Shown here: piece by piece, positions 5,422-5,889 of the stretch | Numbering within the stretch: position 1 is the stretch's first letter | Layout of the letters: the number at the start of each line of letters is the position of its first letter | Assembly (NCBI GenBank): GCA_030598525.1 | Contig: JAUVPT010000115.1 | Location: 1 to 5,889 of the forward strand | Reading direction: 5' to 3' | Length of the DNA: 5,889 nt | From: Gemmatimonadota bacterium | GTDB lineage: Bacteria > Gemmatimonadota > Gemmatimonadetes > Palauibacterales > Palauibacteraceae | Translations under genes and position numbers: made by a program | Notes under the pieces: generated by a model | What the model was told of the DNA's origin: nothing | The model's database searches: none | What the model saw: only the letters and a program-made list of their open reading frames with translations

Positions 5422-5430
5422 GTCAACTCG
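5422..5430. repeat. GTCAACTCG direct repeat, copy 1
   Basis: The 9-mer GTCAACTCG occurs here and again at 5531-5539. Its TCAACTC core also ends site A (1937-1943) and appears inverted (GAGTTGA) at 5468-5474 at the left of site D. It looks like a recurring half-site and may give the regulator additional low-affinity contacts. A role is inferred only from recurrence. Confidence 0.4.
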
Positions 5431-5469
5431 ACTGAAGCGCAAGAATGGACGAGATGAGAGTGCTCTTGA

Positions 5470-5487
5470 GTTGAGAATACGATCAAT
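5470..5487. promoter_or_regulatory. Candidate TetR operator in the divergent region (site D)
   Basis: GTTGAGAATACGATCAAT has TTGA/TCAA arms around 8 bases, matching the architecture of the other three sites, though its centre is the least similar. It lies about midway between tetR and the lipoprotein gene, about 100 bases upstream of the tetR start. Confidence 0.45.
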
Positions 5488-5515
5488 GAGGCGCAGTGAC
5501 ATCTGTAGTACTTAA

Positions 5516-5529
5516 GCTGACCAGTCAGC
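5516..5529. promoter_or_regulatory. Palindrome GCTGAC-CA-GTCAGC
   Basis: Two perfect 6-base arms flank a 2-base centre. The compact TGAC-N2-GTCA core is a common shape for dimeric regulators, including some TetR proteins, but differs from the TTGA-N8-TCAA sites. It sits in the -35 region of the proposed plus-strand promoter, so it may bind a second factor or be an alternative operator. Confidence 0.4.
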
Positions 5530-5530
5530 C

Positions 5531-5539
5531 GTCAACTCG
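5531..5539. repeat. GTCAACTCG direct repeat, copy 2
   Basis: Second exact copy of the 9-mer at 5422-5430, placed just right of the 14-base palindrome. Read on the minus strand, both copies give CGAGTTGAC, which contains a -35-like TTGAC. Confidence 0.4.
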
Positions 5540-5544
5540 CGAAC

Positions 5545-5550
5545 TCTAAT
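5545..5550 (+). promoter_or_regulatory. Possible -10 element for the lipoprotein gene
   Basis: TCTAAT matches the -10 consensus at five of six positions, in a locally AT-rich patch. The region 16-18 bases upstream has no good -35 hexamer and instead overlaps the 14-base palindrome, which suggests activator dependence or a weak promoter. Site C lies immediately downstream, where a bound repressor would block initiation. The implied leader before the ATG at 5676 is about 120 bases. Confidence 0.35.
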
Positions 5551-5551
5551 T

Positions 5552-5569
5552 ATTGAACGAACAGTCAAG
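5552..5569. promoter_or_regulatory. Candidate TetR operator near the lipoprotein promoter (site C)
   Basis: ATTGAACGAACAGTCAAG has TTGA/TCAA arms around 8 bases. Its left half TTGAACGA is identical to that of site A, and its right half AGTCAA matches the inverted form of site B. It lies just downstream of the TCTAAT element and would place the divergent lipoprotein gene under the same regulator. Confidence 0.55.
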
Positions 5570-5675
5570 GTCGTGCGAGGTTGGCTACCGCGAAATACCG
5601 GTTTCCAGGGGCTGGCCGGGGCCCGTCTTCCACGAGCATGTTGCTGCGCAGGTGCATTCGCGGCGGAGGGAGTTC

Positions 5676-5889
5676 ATGCGTCCGATATCCAGGCCGATAC
5701 TGCCGTTCCACCTGACCCTGATCTGCCTGGCGCTGGTCTGGCTGGCTGGCTGCGCCGCAGAATCGGAGAGGCGGCCTCTTCCTGCGCGGTCGCCCGGAGC
5801 GATCACGATCGCCTCCGATCATGGGGCGCTGGTAGAGGGGTTCGAGTGGGCCAGGGACGCGGCCCTCGGCTACGCGCGGGAGGGCGACC
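5676..5889 (+). CDS. Lipoprotein, N-terminal 71 residues only (cut by the right edge)
   Basis: The ATG is preceded by GGAGGG with five-base spacing. The first 26 residues form a lipoprotein signal peptide: MRPISRP, a hydrophobic stretch from about residue 8 to 24, and the lipobox L-A-G-C with lipidated cysteine C26, followed by A-A-E-S-E. The mature protein would be anchored to a membrane facing the periplasm or outside. A proline/arginine-rich linker at 30-41 leads into A-I-T-I-A-S-D-H-G-A-L-V-E-G-F-E-W-A-R-D-A-A-L-G-Y-A-R-E-G-D. That stretch faintly recalls the start of six-hairpin glycosidase-like proteins, but too little is present to assign a family. It is divergent from the BMC operon and shares its operator-rich upstream region, so a role in releasing or capturing the pathway substrate is conceivable. 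Confidence 0.8.
   Translation, partial: MRPISRPILPFHLTLICLALVWLAGCAAESERRPLPARSPGAITIASDHGALVEGFEWARDAALGYAREGD

Noticed and set aside
5600..5625. GC-rich stretch in the presumed lipoprotein leader as a riboswitch or hairpin
   Set aside because: Only short, ambiguous G/C pairings are possible and no known riboswitch core is visible.
5565..5822. Minus-strand open frame of 85 codons near the right edge
   Set aside because: It overlaps the lipoprotein start, which has a good ribosome site, signal peptide and lipobox. The antisense translation is Arg/Pro-rich without family features.
1..5889. CRISPR arrays, tRNA or rRNA genes, insertion sequences
   Set aside because: No regularly spaced repeats, cloverleaf-like segments, rRNA motifs, transposase fragments or terminal inverted repeats were seen on either strand.

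Overview
The window is a high-GC (roughly 60-65% by eye) stretch of bacterial DNA. It carries most of a bacterial microcompartment (BMC) operon on the minus strand and the start of a divergent lipoprotein gene on the plus strand. The lipoprotein signal peptide suggests a diderm (Gram-negative-type) bacterium. The double-disk shell protein resembles, from memory, one from the myxobacterium Haliangium ochraceum, but BMC operons move between phyla, so I do not assign a taxon.

Layout in transcription order (right to left, minus strand): a TetR-family regulator (5368-4604); a ribose-5-phosphate-isomerase-B-like enzyme with a long N-terminal extension (4610-3888); deoxyribose-phosphate aldolase DeoC (3885-3031); a double-disk tandem shell protein BMC-T (3021-2383); a hexameric shell protein BMC-H (2329-2006); a pentameric vertex protein BMC-P of the EutN/CcmL type (1893-1594); a CoA-acylating aldehyde dehydrogenase of the PduP/EutE type (1591-125); and the first 28 codons of a second tandem-type shell protein, cut by the left edge (84-1). 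Gene junctions overlap or are only a few bases long, except 53 bases before BMC-H and 112 bases before BMC-P. To the right, about 300 bases of palindrome-rich regulatory DNA separate tetR from the plus-strand lipoprotein gene (5676 to the edge).

The pairing of DeoC and an RpiB-like protein with shell proteins and an acylating aldehyde dehydrogenase is the signature of the bioinformatically defined 'sugar phosphate utilizing' (SPU) BMC class. Inferred pathway: DeoC cleaves 2-deoxyribose 5-phosphate (or a related sugar phosphate) to glyceraldehyde 3-phosphate and acetaldehyde. The shell retains the acetaldehyde, and the dehydrogenase converts it to acetyl-CoA with NAD+. The RpiB-like enzyme would interconvert a pentose phosphate, but its exact role in this class is not established. 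All three enzymes begin with a short amphipathic helix of the kind that targets cargo to the shell lumen. No phosphotransacylase, alcohol dehydrogenase or sugar kinase is in the window; they may lie beyond the left edge or elsewhere.

The most informative new signals are: (1) four sites of the form TTGA-N8-TCAA, one over the tetR promoter, two in the divergent intergenic region and one inside the operon ahead of the BMC-P gene, which suggest a local TetR regulon; (2) an RpiB-like protein in which the position of the catalytic cysteine of E. coli RpiB is aspartate; and (3) a low-complexity C-terminal tail of about 55 residues on the TetR protein, whose gene overlaps the next gene.
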